A stretch of DNA of 64,000 bases from RYN-230 sp963851025 (GTDB lineage: Bacteria > Actinomycetota > Actinomycetes > Streptosporangiales > Streptosporangiaceae), in contig CAWKOA010000012.1 in NCBI GenBank assembly GCA_963851025.1, forward strand, positions 129,250-193,249. Direction: 5' to 3'. How positions within the stretch are numbered: the first letter of the stretch is position 1; each line of letters opens with the position of its first letter. Made by a program: the position numbers and the translations under genes. The notes below the pieces were generated by a model. It saw only the letters and a list, made by a program, of their open reading frames with translations. It was not told the origin of the DNA and ran no database searches. Of the stretch, positions 42,777-51,909 are shown piece by piece.

Positions 42777-43005
42777 TCACCGCTCCTCGGACCGGCGGTG
42801 CTGGAATGCCAAAATGAGGAACCACGCCCACACGAGTGTGCAGGCGGCGAACAAGGCGGAGCCGCTAATGTCCACTGGCAGGACTACAAGGGCGGCCGCA
42901 AAGAGAAGTACAGCCGTAATGTAGCCTGCCCTAACTGTGGGCGCCCCAGGCGATGAGCAACCCGACAGCGATCAGCACGAATGCGCCGAGGATTCGCTTG
43001 GCCAG
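42777..43005 (-). pseudogene. small two-helix membrane protein, one frame shift
   Basis: Read on the minus strand, AKRILGAFVLIAVGLLIAWG is followed in a frame one base off by VRAGYITAVLLFAAALVVLP, then DISGSALFAACTLVWAWFLI and a polar end. Removing one base near 42945 joins them into about 75 residues with three hydrophobic segments. The start is unclear (CTG 43005 or further up). No family is recognised. Confidence 0.45.
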
Positions 43006-43362
43006 CTACCAGCGCAACGGCCAGTGAGTCGGCGGCGGCTGGTCAGGCCCCGCTGACTCCGCCTGATCGTCCAACTGACACCCCCAGGTGATGGCAGGGC
43101 AGGTTTCCTGCAATGAAACCTGTAGCTGATCGGCCCTCGCCGTCAAGCTATGCACCACCACCCGCGCCCAGGAATGCGCACATCTGCCGCATATGGTGCA
43201 TTGGAACAGGCATGACGTGGGCCGCCGTAGCTGGATGCCGAGCGCTGGCGGCAACGATCGTGGCGGAATAGCAGAACGGAGGCGGCCCCGCCGGAGGCAT
43301 TCCGGCGAGGCCGCAGCGGATCTGTGCGCCGTGTCTGATGCGGTCAAGGCAGCGGGCTCATC
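43006..43362. other. no supported gene
   Basis: Short frames exist on both strands but none has a ribosome site, family resemblance or consistent codon bias. Confidence 0.4.
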
Positions 43363-44550
43363 TCACCGCGCCGGCGTGTACGCCGCGCCGTCGGTGAACG
43401 TCGTGCCGGTAAGGCTGAATCCGCCCCAGACAATCAGCTGGCTGCCCGTCCAGACGGCCATGGGGCTGGCCCGGCCACGCAGCGGCGAGGCTGGCAGGGC
43501 GGTCCAGGTGTTGGTGGCCGGGTTGTAGGCCTCGCCATGCGGCGGGGAAATCCCTGCGGCGGTAACCCCGCCCCAGACCAGCACCTGGCGGCCAGTCCAG
43601 ACCGCAGCGAACAGCTTACGGGGGTAGCCCATCGCGGACAGCCACCGCCAGCGGTTGGTTCCAGGGTTGTAGGCCAGGCCGCGGACGGCAAGGCGGATGC
43701 CCGTGCCGGGCGCGCCGGTGAAGCCGCCGATGAACAGGACTTCCTTGCCGTCCCACACCGCGGTCGCGCCCCAGTGGTCCAGGGGCATCGGCGCGATCTT
43801 CCGCCAGGTATGGGTGACCGGGTTGTAGGCGGCTCCGTCACGCAATGTCCGCGCCGGACCCGGTGCAGTGGTGAAGCCGCCGGCGACGAGAAGTTCCTTG
43901 CCGGTCCAGGTGCCGCTGGCGGCAGACCGCATCTGCAGCGGCGAGGCCGGGAGCATATGCCAGGTACTGGTCGCCGGACTATATGCCTCGCCCGCGTCAG
44001 AACCTCCGGCGCAGCATGAGCCGAGCCACATGACCAGCTGGTGGCCGGTCCAGCCGAGCACGCTGCTGGTGGGCCCAGCGGGGCCGGGGACTGTGGTCCA
44101 GCGGTTGACGGCCGGATTATAGGAGGCGTTGGTCTGCCCGAATTCCAGCATCCGCGACCCCGTCCAGACCGCGATATCCTCGGTCTGCAACGACATCCAC
44201 GCCGGGCCAGGGGCAAGCCTTGCCCAGGTCCTGGTGGCGGGGTGGTAAGCGAGCGTGAAGCGCCCGCGCCCCGGGTAGGCCCCGAAGGCGCCATGGATGA
44301 TCATCTCATGGCCGGTCCAGGCGCTGACGGCTCTGAACGGCTTGGCGGTTGCCGGGGCGGCGGGCAGCAGCTTCCAGGTCCCCGCCGCGGACAGCGCGGT
44401 GGCCTGGCCTGCGGCTGCTACCTGGCCAGTCCCGGCCCGGGCGCTACCGCTGGCGCCTGCTGCCAGGGCGACGACCATGCCTGAGGCGAGCGAGAGACTG
44501 AGGAACATCCGCCCGGGCCGGGCGCTGAATAAGGTCGAATGACTGCTCAT
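43363..44550 (-). CDS. secreted kelch-like beta-propeller protein
   Basis: The 395-residue protein starts at ATG 44550 after GGAGGGACC. A signal peptide (MFLSLSLASGMVVALAAGASGSARA) is followed by six to seven repeats of about 50 residues. Each carries an AVWTGxxxLVWGG or WDGKEVLFIGG strand pair and an AYNPATNTWTxLPxSPL segment. This is the kelch/galactose-oxidase-like propeller pattern. No catalytic site is evident. It probably binds carbohydrate or protein outside the cell. Confidence 0.85.
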   Translation of the reverse strand: MSSHSTLFSARPGRMFLSLSLASGMVVALAAGASGSARAGTGQVAAAGQATALSAAGTWKLLPAAPATAKPFRAVSAWTGHEMIIHGAFGAYPGRGRFTLAYHPATRTWARLAPGPAWMSLQTEDIAVWTGSRMLEFGQTNASYNPAVNRWTTVPGPAGPTSSVLGWTGHQLVMWLGSCCAGGSDAGEAYSPATSTWHMLPASPLQMRSAASGTWTGKELLVAGGFTTAPGPARTLRDGAAYNPVTHTWRKIAPMPLDHWGATAVWDGKEVLFIGGFTGAPGTGIRLAVRGLAYNPGTNRWRWLSAMGYPRKLFAAVWTGRQVLVWGGVTAAGISPPHGEAYNPATNTWTALPASPLRGRASPMAVWTGSQLIVWGGFSLTGTTFTDGAAYTPAR

Positions 44551-45001
44551 GGCTGGTCCCTCCGGAGAAGTATCGGCAGCTGGGCGCTTGCCCGGCCGCC
44601 AGACACCGCCGCGGTATCCGGCGGCCCGGCAGGAACACTCTGTCCATTCTCCGCCGCCCGGCGGGCAGATAGCAGGGCCGCAGGTCCTATGCCCCAGGGT
44701 CCTTCGGCCGCCAGCACCGCAGGCACGAAAGCGCCGCCGCAGGACACCAGCGGAACGAGATGCCAGGTCAGTGAACGGCGGCAAGACAGTGCACCTGGGT
44801 CGGCCCGGTGCCGTTCCGCGGCTTCGGGGAGTGGTCGCCATGCGGCCGGGTCCGGGCCACCATCACCCGGCGGCTGAGGTGACTTGTGGCCCTGTGCAGC
44901 CGGGTGCGGTGCGGAACACACTCGCGATAGCCGGAAAAGTCATGTAGGGGCCAGGAAAGCGGCTTGCGGAGAACGTGGAAAGGCCGGAAGGGCTTCAGCC
45001 G
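44551..45001. other. no supported gene
   Basis: This 451-bp stretch contains the kelch promoter side and no convincing frame. A minus-strand frame at 44547-44921 contains a hydrophobic stretch but no family resemblance. Confidence 0.4.
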
Positions 45002-45563
45002 GTGAAAGCGGTTGTGTGCACGAGATACGGGCCGCCGGAGGTCCTTCGGGTCGAAGACGTGCCAGTGCCCGTTCCCCGCAGGAACCAGGTGCGCATCCGG
45101 GTTGCGGCGACGGCAGTGACATCCAGCGATTGTTATGTGCGGGGCCTGAATCTGCCCGCCCGCTATCGGGTTGCCGCCCGGCTGGCGCTGGGCATAACCG
45201 GGCCACGGCGGCGCATCCTGGGCATGGTGCTGGCCGGTGAGGTCGAGTCCGCCGGCGCAAGTGTCACCGCTCTCGGCCAGGGAGACCAGGTCTTCGGGTT
45301 TGACCGTCATGTCTTCGGGGCTTCCGGTGCGGTCGGCACCAGCGCCGTCCATCTCGCCCGGCACTTGGATCTGCATCTCGGTCGACGACGGAACACCGAA
45401 GCTGCTCGCCAGGGACCTGGCCCTGCTGGAAGAGCTGGCCGAGACGAAGGCAATCAGGCCGGTCATCGACCGCTGTTACCGGCTGGAGCAGATGGCTGAG
45501 GCGCACAGGTACGTCAACGGCGGGCACAAGAAGGGCAACGTGATCGTGACAGTGAGCACATGA
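45002..45563 (+). pseudogene. zinc-free NAD(P)-dependent alcohol dehydrogenase/quinone reductase remnant with internal deletion
   Basis: GTG 45002 begins the family N-terminus (VKAVVCTRYGPPEVLRVEDV, ATAVTSSDCYVRGLNLPA, GMVLAGEVESAGASVTALGQGDQVFGFD). At about residue 105 the sequence jumps to FGASGAVGTSAVHLARHL, skipping some 60 residues. After a frame change it jumps again to the C-terminal end (LLARDLALLEELAETKAIRP ... AHRYVNGGHKKGNVIVTV). About half of the usual 320-residue enzyme is missing, including most of the cofactor-binding fold. It lies directly left of attachment copy 4. Confidence 0.75.
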
Positions 45564-45679
45564 CACGCGCCGATCGGCTCACCGATCCGGGCATTAACCC
45601 ACAAAAAGGGTGACCGGTATCGCAGGCCATCGCGCGCCTCCCACGCCGCGCTACAGGGGTTCGATCCGGCGGGTTCTCT

Positions 45680-45718
45680 TCCTGCGCTAATCGCAGGAAG
45701 AGGGAGTGCCACGGCGCA
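45680..45718. repeat. attachment-flank repeat, copy 4 (partial)
   Basis: The hairpin CCTGCG-CTAAT-CGCAGG followed by AAGAGGGAGTGCCACGGCGC matches the end of copy 2 (13263-13300) with few differences. The tRNA-derived part is absent, so this is a partial copy. Confidence 0.55.
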
Positions 45719-45738
45719 TTCGCCGGATCCGGTGATCC

Positions 45739-46767
45739 TCAGCCGGACGGCACGAACCGGTCGAAGTAAATGTGGCGTTCCTTGCACCCGGCGGACCTGA
45801 GCAGCCCGAGAGCCGCATCGATCATGGGCGGGGGGCCGCACAGGTAGGCCTCCATACCCCGGGCCGAGGGCAGGTGCCGGGCCACGACGTCGGTGACCAG
45901 GCCGGTCTCCCCGGCCCAGCCGTCCGCCGCCTCGCTCAGCGCGGGGACGAAGGTCAGCCAGTCGTGCGCCGCGGCCAGTTCTTCCAGCTCCGCGACGAGG
46001 AACAGGTCATCCTGGGTTCGCGCGCCGTAGAAGAAGGTGACGTCACGCCGGTTCGGCGCGGCGGCCAGGTCCCTGAGCATGGCCAGGATGGGGGCCATCC
46101 CGGAACCGCCGGCGACCATGATCATCGGCCGGTGTGACAGGCGCACGCCGAACTGGCCGAACGGCCCGCGCAGCCGCATCCGGTCACCGGGTCCCACGGC
46201 ACCGTCCAGGGCCGCGGAGAACGCGCCCCCGGTGATCACCTTGATGATCAGGTCAACCCGGTCCGCCTCGCCGGGCGGGTTGGCCATCGAGAAGGACCGC
46301 CAGCCGTCCGCCGTCCCGGGCACGGCCACCTCCACATACTGCCCGGCGGTGAAGGCGAAACCGGCCGGTTCGTCGAGGCGAAGCCCGAGCCACCGGATGT
46401 CACGGGTGAGCGGCTCGATCCGGTCCACGGTGGCCGAGTACTCCTGGACATGCTGCCCGGCCAGGTACTCGTCCTCCGTGAGGTCGTCCATGGTCTGGGA
46501 GACGTCGACGACCAGCTCGCCCGCAGGGGCGAACGTCGAGCACAGCAGTACCACCCCGGCGGCCCGGTCGGCGTCGCTGAGCGAGAACGACGTGTTGTCG
46601 CTCAGCTCGTAGTCGCCCTCCACCACCTCGGCCCGGCACGTGCTGCACCCGCCGTGCTTGCAGCCGTACCTGACGAACCGGCCCTGGCGCAGGATCGCGG
46701 TCAGGACCGGCTCGCCCGGCTGGACCTCCAGGGTCTCGCCGAAGGGCAGGACGGTCACTCTGGTCAT
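45739..46767 (-). CDS. soluble diiron monooxygenase reductase (EtnD/AmoD-like)
   Basis: The 342-residue protein has a plant-type [2Fe-2S] domain (Cys 36, 41, 44 and 76: YGCKHGGCSTC and LLCST). An FAD domain (WRSFSMANPP) and an NAD domain (GGSGMAPILAML, YLCGPPPMI) follow, ending in FDRFVPSG. It passes electrons from NADH to the diiron hydroxylase. Its ATG overlaps the stop of the large-subunit gene (ATGA). It is last in a four-gene operon. Confidence 0.93.
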   Translation of the reverse strand: MTRVTVLPFGETLEVQPGEPVLTAILRQGRFVRYGCKHGGCSTCRAEVVEGDYELSDNTSFSLSDADRAAGVVLLCSTFAPAGELVVDVSQTMDDLTEDEYLAGQHVQEYSATVDRIEPLTRDIRWLGLRLDEPAGFAFTAGQYVEVAVPGTADGWRSFSMANPPGEADRVDLIIKVITGGAFSAALDGAVGPGDRMRLRGPFGQFGVRLSHRPMIMVAGGSGMAPILAMLRDLAAAPNRRDVTFFYGARTQDDLFLVAELEELAAAHDWLTFVPALSEAADGWAGETGLVTDVVARHLPSARGMEAYLCGPPPMIDAALGLLRSAGCKERHIYFDRFVPSG

Positions 46768-48266
46768 GCCCGCAGCGGGTCCTTCACCTCGTACTCCAGG
46801 CGCCGGATGTCATCGATGGTCCACATCCGGTCGGGGTTGAGGTGGGGCTGGCCCATCAGGGTCTTCCCGTCCGGCCGGACATAACCGAGGGCCAGGATGA
46901 CGTCGGCGAGATCCATTCCGTCGAAGCGTTCCCACCAGCCAGCGCAGCCCGTGTAGATCTTCGGGTTGAGCTTGAAGATCCACTCGCATCCCTCGCTGCA
47001 GACCGCGTAGCGCTTGCCCTCGTGATCGAAGATCCGGGTCTCGGGGGCGTCGATCCGGGGCATGACGCAAGGCACGTGGCACACCTGGCAGAACGGCGGC
47101 AGGGCGGGTAGTTCCTGCATCAGGATCCGGCCGGAGGAGGGGTCGCTCATCGCCCGGTAGGCGTCCCACAGGCCGCCGTAGCGGGCGGTCCAGCCGGGGT
47201 AGTGGTTCTCGAACCACTCGTAGTCGGCCGGGCCCATCGGGTCGATGCGCCAGAAGTTGAGCGGCCAGATGGCAGCCAGGGCGATGGCGACGGAGTGGTG
47301 CATGTCCTCGACGTACCGGGCGACCTCGCCGAGCCGGTCCGGCGGGCGGAGCCCGAAAGAGCTGAGCCGGCTCATGTAGGAGCCGACGAAGTCGTCGACG
47401 ACCCACTCCTCCCACACGTCCTTGTAGGCCCACGGGCGGTTCACCGCGTAGTACTCCGAGACCACGCCGACGAGAGTGTCCATGGACATGTGCTGGTGCC
47501 AGAAGTGCCGCTCGAGTGACTCCTGCAAGAACGGGACGTTGTCAGGCTCCTGGACCACGCACATCAGCGTGCCGTACCCGTTGGCCATGTGGCGGGACTC
47601 GTCGGACTGGATGGACAGGAAGGAGGTGGGCATCGCGTGGTCACCGTTCAGCATGGCTACCTGGGGAAGCGCGACCACCAGCGGGTTCGTGTAGGCCGTC
47701 TCCAGGACCACGTTGAGGCACATGGACACCTCGATCGGGTCGCCGGTGTTGAACGGCTGGAACGAGGCCCGGGCCAGCGTCCCGATCGGATGGTTCCCCA
47801 GCGCGATCTGCCCGATGTCAAAGCCAGCCGGGTCATGATAATTCTTGAGATAGTACTTCCGCAGTCCCATTTCGAGCTGCGTGTGCCGGACCTCATCAAG
47901 CATCTGCGCCGCGAATCCCTGGCGCATTTCCTGGTTCTTCACCGAGGCGACCAGGAACCCGGCCCCGGTCACCGCCTGGTACTCGGCGTCGGTGAAAGCA
48001 GGCACGGCGAATTTCATCGCCTCCATGAAACGGGGCTCAGCAACGTTCGCATTGCGGTACCGCACATCACTGTCCAGGCCGCCATAGACCCGGTTATCCT
48101 TCTCGGTCTCCATCGCGGCGTAGCCGCGCATCATGATCCGGAAAGGATCCTTGCCGTTCGGCGGGATAATGTAGCGGGTCGGGAACTTCGGGTCAGGGCG
48201 GGCGTAGTCGAATCCCCAGTCGTATCGTTTGCCCTTGGCGTGGACCGCTTCCAGCTTGGGCGCCAT
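46764..48266 (-). CDS. soluble diiron monooxygenase large (alpha) hydroxylase subunit (EtnC/AmoC-like)
   Basis: The 500-residue protein has all six diiron ligands in the spacing of methane monooxygenase: Glu 95, Glu 125 and His 128 (LDEVRH), Glu 189 (VVLET), Glu 223 and His 226 (SDESRH). The C-terminal part carries a Cys-rich stretch (PPFCQVCHVPCVMPRID, VCSEGCEW) seen in this family. The gene order (small, coupling, large, reductase) is that of group-4 alkene monooxygenases amoABCD/etnABCD, which epoxidise short alkenes. Propane-type enzymes have a different order. Substrate is therefore inferred, not shown. Confidence 0.93.
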   Translation of the reverse strand: MAPKLEAVHAKGKRYDWGFDYARPDPKFPTRYIIPPNGKDPFRIMMRGYAAMETEKDNRVYGGLDSDVRYRNANVAEPRFMEAMKFAVPAFTDAEYQAVTGAGFLVASVKNQEMRQGFAAQMLDEVRHTQLEMGLRKYYLKNYHDPAGFDIGQIALGNHPIGTLARASFQPFNTGDPIEVSMCLNVVLETAYTNPLVVALPQVAMLNGDHAMPTSFLSIQSDESRHMANGYGTLMCVVQEPDNVPFLQESLERHFWHQHMSMDTLVGVVSEYYAVNRPWAYKDVWEEWVVDDFVGSYMSRLSSFGLRPPDRLGEVARYVEDMHHSVAIALAAIWPLNFWRIDPMGPADYEWFENHYPGWTARYGGLWDAYRAMSDPSSGRILMQELPALPPFCQVCHVPCVMPRIDAPETRIFDHEGKRYAVCSEGCEWIFKLNPKIYTGCAGWWERFDGMDLADVILALGYVRPDGKTLMGQPHLNPDRMWTIDDIRRLEYEVKDPLRA

Positions 48267-48282
48267 TGATCCTTCTCCTTCA

Positions 48283-48600
48283 CTAGTCGCGGAATCGTTC
48301 AGGCAGGATGTCCGCGTAAATCTCCACTGCGGCGTCGCTCACGACGATCCGGCCGTAATAGGAAGTCATGTTGACCAGGAAATCGTGGACGGTGTAATCG
48401 CGCCCGAGCCGCTCGGCGAGGTCGGCCATATCGAACCTGAGCAGCCCGTCCCGCTCGATCTTGTAGAAGCAGTCGTTGTCAGTGATCTTCGCGTCGGGCA
48501 TCTCCTCGGCGACCATCTCGACCGCCACGGTGGTCTCGGCGCTCCCGATGAGTGAGATCCCTACGGTGTCCCGGACCTTGGTGAGATCCTTGGCCGACAT
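48283..48600 (-). CDS. monooxygenase coupling/effector protein (MmoB/DmpM family, EtnB/AmoB-like)
   Basis: The 105-residue protein starts at ATG 48600 (VRDTVGISLIGSAETTVAVE, VAEEMPDAKITDNDCFYKIE, RLGRDYTVHDFLVNMTSYYG). It binds the hydroxylase and gates substrate and oxygen access; it has no cofactor. It lies 14 bp after the small-subunit gene and 16 bp before the large-subunit gene. Confidence 0.93.
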   Translation of the reverse strand: MSAKDLTKVRDTVGISLIGSAETTVAVEMVAEEMPDAKITDNDCFYKIERDGLLRFDMADLAERLGRDYTVHDFLVNMTSYYGRIVVSDAAVEIYADILPERFRD

Positions 48601-48614
48601 GGCAGTCCTCCCTT

Positions 48615-49664
48615 TCACGCCCGGGCCGGGCTGGCCAGGCCGAAACCGGTGAGGTAGGCGGCCTGCTTGGCGCGCACGTCGCGCATGGCTGACTCGAACG
48701 TGGACGGCCTGGCCGGCGCCTGGCCGAAGGCGGGGGCGAAGGCCTCGCACGCCTCGATCGAGTAGGCGTCCCATTTCCGGAGCCAGGACGTGACGATCTC
48801 CCGGTTCGCGCTCCCGTGGACGGGGTCGGCGAGCACGTGCTCGATCAGCGCGGCACTCCAGCGCTGCGTCCGGGCCGTGTCGGCTTCCGAGGACGCGATG
48901 ATGATCGGGGTCACCACGTCCCCGTTCGCCGCGGCGAACCGGCTGAAGTACTCCACCTTCGCCAGTTCGCCGAAGATCCGGTCGAAGCACAGGTTGGTGG
49001 CGACGATCACTTCCATCCAGTCGTTCAGGGCGATGATGTTCTCCACCGCCTTGCGGGCGCCCTGCCAGAGCGGATCACCCTGCCAGGCCGCCTGGACGCC
49101 GTCGTCGCTGAACCCGGGGAACGCCTCGGCGAGCTCGAACGAGTAATAGACCACGTCTTGCAGGTGCCGCAGCTTGTCGCCGGCCTCGAAGACGATGGAG
49201 AACGTCACTGTGTCGGACAGCGCCTCCCGCTCGGCATAACACAAGGCCAGGAAGAGGCCGTACTCCACGAACGGGTAGGTCATGTAGTGCCCGGCCAGCC
49301 CCTGGCTGATCCACTTCTTGTCGGCGAACCCGAACAGTCCCGCCGCGCGGGCCCCCTCGAACGAGCGCTCCAGCGCCTTTTCTGATTCGTGGACGCCCGA
49401 GATGTATCCCCGCTGCCACGTCTGGTTCGGGTCACGGTAGGCGTACCAGTCAGATGAGTGGATGGCGGTCGAGTCCTCGGTGTAAGGATCCCGGCCGTCA
49501 TCGAACCGGATAGGCCAGCCCTGGAATGCGTACTGCGCAGGAGTGGATTGCTGGCCAACAGTCAGGTCCTCATATTCTGTGGGCCGTCTTCCAGCGGGCT
49601 TGACCCAGGCAAATGAACGATTCCCTGGCAGGTTCTGCCGTTTCTGCGCCGCGTGATTAGTCAT
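48615..49664 (-). CDS. soluble diiron monooxygenase small (beta) hydroxylase subunit (EtnA/AmoA-like)
   Basis: The 349-residue helical protein matches SDIMO beta subunits (PAQYAFQGWPIRFDDGRDPY, SDWYAYRDPNQTWQRGYI, ADKKWISQGLAGHYMTYPF, EYGLFLALCYAEREALSD). It has no metal ligands of its own and packs against the alpha subunit. It is the first gene of the operon, starting at ATG 49664. The preceding 380 bp should hold the promoter. Confidence 0.92.
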   Translation of the reverse strand: MTNHAAQKRQNLPGNRSFAWVKPAGRRPTEYEDLTVGQQSTPAQYAFQGWPIRFDDGRDPYTEDSTAIHSSDWYAYRDPNQTWQRGYISGVHESEKALERSFEGARAAGLFGFADKKWISQGLAGHYMTYPFVEYGLFLALCYAEREALSDTVTFSIVFEAGDKLRHLQDVVYYSFELAEAFPGFSDDGVQAAWQGDPLWQGARKAVENIIALNDWMEVIVATNLCFDRIFGELAKVEYFSRFAAANGDVVTPIIIASSEADTARTQRWSAALIEHVLADPVHGSANREIVTSWLRKWDAYSIEACEAFAPAFGQAPARPSTFESAMRDVRAKQAAYLTGFGLASPARA

Positions 49665-50045
49665 CGATTCCAGCCTCCGGGCTGAGCGCGCGTCCGGCAG
49701 CGCACCCCTATTCAGTCAAATGAAGAGGACTAGCCGGACGGTACGGCATCCCGGGGGCGGCGGTCTTGGTCTTACGAGGGCAGAATAGGCCGCCTCATCT
49801 GACTCTGGAGGCTGTCATTGCGGAATGTCCTGCCGCGGCGATCACGTGCATATGTAACCAGCCTCGTCTTCGGAATTCCACTGTCCTCCAGATACGAGAC
49901 TAATCTCCCCCCTGGCCATGGCATGCCTATCGTGGCACCTTGGGCCTGAGCCTCTTGCCCTGACAGGTGGGTAAGCGGCAATTCTTCGTCCTTCCCAGGT
50001 GAGTCAGCCGGGCCAGGCCTTATGGACGGTGCAAGACCCAGCGGT
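49665..50045. other. monooxygenase operon promoter region
   Basis: No gene is clearly supported. A 69-residue minus-strand frame (49772-49981) has no recognisable family. Lower-G+C patches (TTCAGTCAAATGAAGAGGAC) near 49715 are where a regulated promoter would be expected, but I cannot assign -35/-10 boxes with confidence. Confidence 0.45.
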
Positions 50046-51212
50046 TCAGGCTTGAGACGATGCGCTGTCTTCGGCGTGCAGCCTTAGCTGGTCCCGGCGC
50101 AGGAATTCGGCCTCGCGGTCCGGGTCAGGAGCCAGTCCTCCCACCGAGGCGCCGCCTGCTGATGACTTCCTGGCGCCCGGGGGCAGGAAAGTCGCGGCCC
50201 CGGCTACCGAGCCGTCCAGTTCTGTCTGCCACAGCCAGCCCTCGGTGCGGGCGACTCCCTGACCGAGGACGACGCTGGCTGCCTTGGTGAACAGGCCCGC
50301 CGCGCCCGCCAGCCACGCGATGCTGCCAGCCACCCGGACGAGGTCCGGGATCGTGTGCAAGTAGGAGCCTGCGTAGATGATGCCCGCGGCCAGGATGGCG
50401 GTGGCCGCTATGGCCCACCAGAAACGCCTGATGACCTGGCCGGTGCCTCTCCTCGCGGCGGCCAGGTAATCGGAGAGGGACAGGGTGTCGCGGGCGGCCT
50501 TCTCGCCCGTGAGCAGTTCCCGCCAGATGCGCCCCTGAACCCGGATAGCGGATCGTGCGGCGCTCCAGTCATTTGCCGACGGGTCTTCCTGAACCCACTG
50601 CTGCCAGTCGTGCAGGCCACGGCTCACCGCGTAAGCGGTGTGATCGGGCAGGAGGGTCTTGAGGTCGGCCAGCCAGTCATTGATCGTGGTCAGCCGCCCG
50701 GGTTCGAACATGCTGAGAAATTGCGCCCGGCGCTGCGCGTCAGTGACCGCGTTGACCGGAAGCAGGGTCGTTTCCGCTATGGCCCGCCCGAGGCCATACG
50801 CCTTGCCCAGCAGGAAGTCCGCGACTGTCAGCGCCTCCAGCAGACGGCAGTGCAGGGTGAATATGGCGTCCAGAGTGTCATCACGGCCCCGGGCCGGATC
50901 GGTCAGGAGCATGAGCACGTCCGACATGGCCTCGGCCAGAACCGGTGGCGGTGTGACCAGAAGGATGTCCACCTGCGACTGAATCTGCTCACCCAGCCAC
51001 GTCGACTGGCTTGCGCCGCCGAATTCGGAACGCCCAGGGAGATGATCGCCCCGCTGCGGATCGCGGGCCGGGCCCCGGTGCACAGGGGAGTGGAAGAGCT
51101 GGGCTACCTGCCACCCCAGGGCAACGGCCCGGCAGATCCCGGAATGCGCGTGGGCCAGTTCCTGGGTGCTTGCCCAGCCGCTCACCGCACTGCCTCCTGT
51201 GATTCCGGCCAT
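50046..51212 (-). CDS. uncharacterised membrane protein with helical N-terminal domain
   Basis: ATG 51212 gives 388 residues; the frame extends a further 63 bases upstream. The N-terminal 280 residues are mainly helical and polar (SDVLMLLTDPARGRDDTLDA, LTTINDWLADLKTLLPDHTA, DWQQWVQEDPSANDWSAARS). Two adjacent membrane segments follow (about 290-310 and 320-345), then a polar tail. I recognise no family. It is divergent from the tyrosine phosphatase gene. Confidence 0.6.
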   Translation of the reverse strand: MAGITGGSAVSGWASTQELAHAHSGICRAVALGWQVAQLFHSPVHRGPARDPQRGDHLPGRSEFGGASQSTWLGEQIQSQVDILLVTPPPVLAEAMSDVLMLLTDPARGRDDTLDAIFTLHCRLLEALTVADFLLGKAYGLGRAIAETTLLPVNAVTDAQRRAQFLSMFEPGRLTTINDWLADLKTLLPDHTAYAVSRGLHDWQQWVQEDPSANDWSAARSAIRVQGRIWRELLTGEKAARDTLSLSDYLAAARRGTGQVIRRFWWAIAATAILAAGIIYAGSYLHTIPDLVRVAGSIAWLAGAAGLFTKAASVVLGQGVARTEGWLWQTELDGSVAGAATFLPPGARKSSAGGASVGGLAPDPDREAEFLRRDQLRLHAEDSASSQA

Positions 51213-51432
51213 GTCGCCAGAGCCCCGCCGATCCGGTCCGCATCCGCTGCCGATACCCACATGTTGTGATCTCACCGAAGGTATTGCGGATAGGAGCCCT
51301 ATACACGGAGAACGGCGGCATGTTCTTACCAGGTGCGTCTTGTTCTGCCGTGAGGAACGCGCACCTGGCGTGGCCGGCCGCGCGGTCCCGGGCGGCGAGA
51401 CGGCCCTCGCGTCCCTTGCTTAGGGTGACCTG

Positions 51433-51870
51433 ATGACCAGCCCCTGGGATCCGGACGGCGCAGGCGTGCTGCGGCTGCCATCCGGCCGGCTCGTCAGGGG
51501 CCGCAGCCTGCGGATGGCCCTCCCACCCGGGCCAGCGCCCACCTTCGCCGTCTACCTGCTCAGCAGGCAACCCCCAGCCGTCGCCTGGCAGGCCCGCTGG
51601 GTGCGCTGGCCCGACTTCTGGCTGCCCCGCGACCAGGCACACGTGCGGAAAGTCCTGCACGAGGCCTGGGAAAGTGCCCTCACGGAACGCGTGGAGATCG
51701 CGTGTTCCGGTGGCCGCGGAAGGACCGGGACGGCGCTGGCCTGCCTCGCCATCATCGATGGGCTACCGCCGGAACAGGCCGTTGCCTTTGTCCGGCAGCA
51801 TTATGACGCGCATGCCGTTGAGACGCCTTGGCAGAAGCGCTACGCCACCCATTTCCGAATGACGCGGTGA
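51433..51870 (+). CDS. protein-tyrosine/dual-specificity phosphatase family protein
   Basis: The 145-residue protein has the phosphatase P-loop CSGGRGRTG (Cys 91, Arg 97, the Cx5R motif) after VEIA. A WPDFWLP segment carries a candidate general-acid Asp 61. The conserved tail is LACLAIIDGLPPEQAVAFVRQHY. This matches short cysteine phosphatases widespread in actinobacteria. The substrate could be phosphotyrosine or phosphoinositide. It is divergent from the membrane-protein gene. Confidence 0.88.
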   Translation: MTSPWDPDGAGVLRLPSGRLVRGRSLRMALPPGPAPTFAVYLLSRQPPAVAWQARWVRWPDFWLPRDQAHVRKVLHEAWESALTERVEIACSGGRGRTGTALACLAIIDGLPPEQAVAFVRQHYDAHAVETPWQKRYATHFRMTR

Positions 51871-51909
51871 GGCGGCTGATCCTGGTGGGCGGGAGGATGC
51901 ATCGCCGCC

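Noticed and set aside
44547..44921. 124-residue minus-strand membrane protein
   Set aside because: It has one hydrophobic patch only, overlaps the kelch start region and lacks family resemblance.
46764..48266. Ribonucleotide reductase small subunit or ferritin-like protein
   Set aside because: The six-ligand spacing, the length of 500 residues and the coupling and reductase genes identify a soluble diiron monooxygenase.
45739..49664. Propane monooxygenase prmABCD assignment
   Set aside because: The gene order differs (small subunit first, reductase last), so alkene-type is preferred, although substrate cannot be proven.
49772..49981. 69-residue minus-strand gene upstream of the monooxygenase operon
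   Set aside because: No family resemblance or clear ribosome site; noted only as a possibility within the promoter gap.
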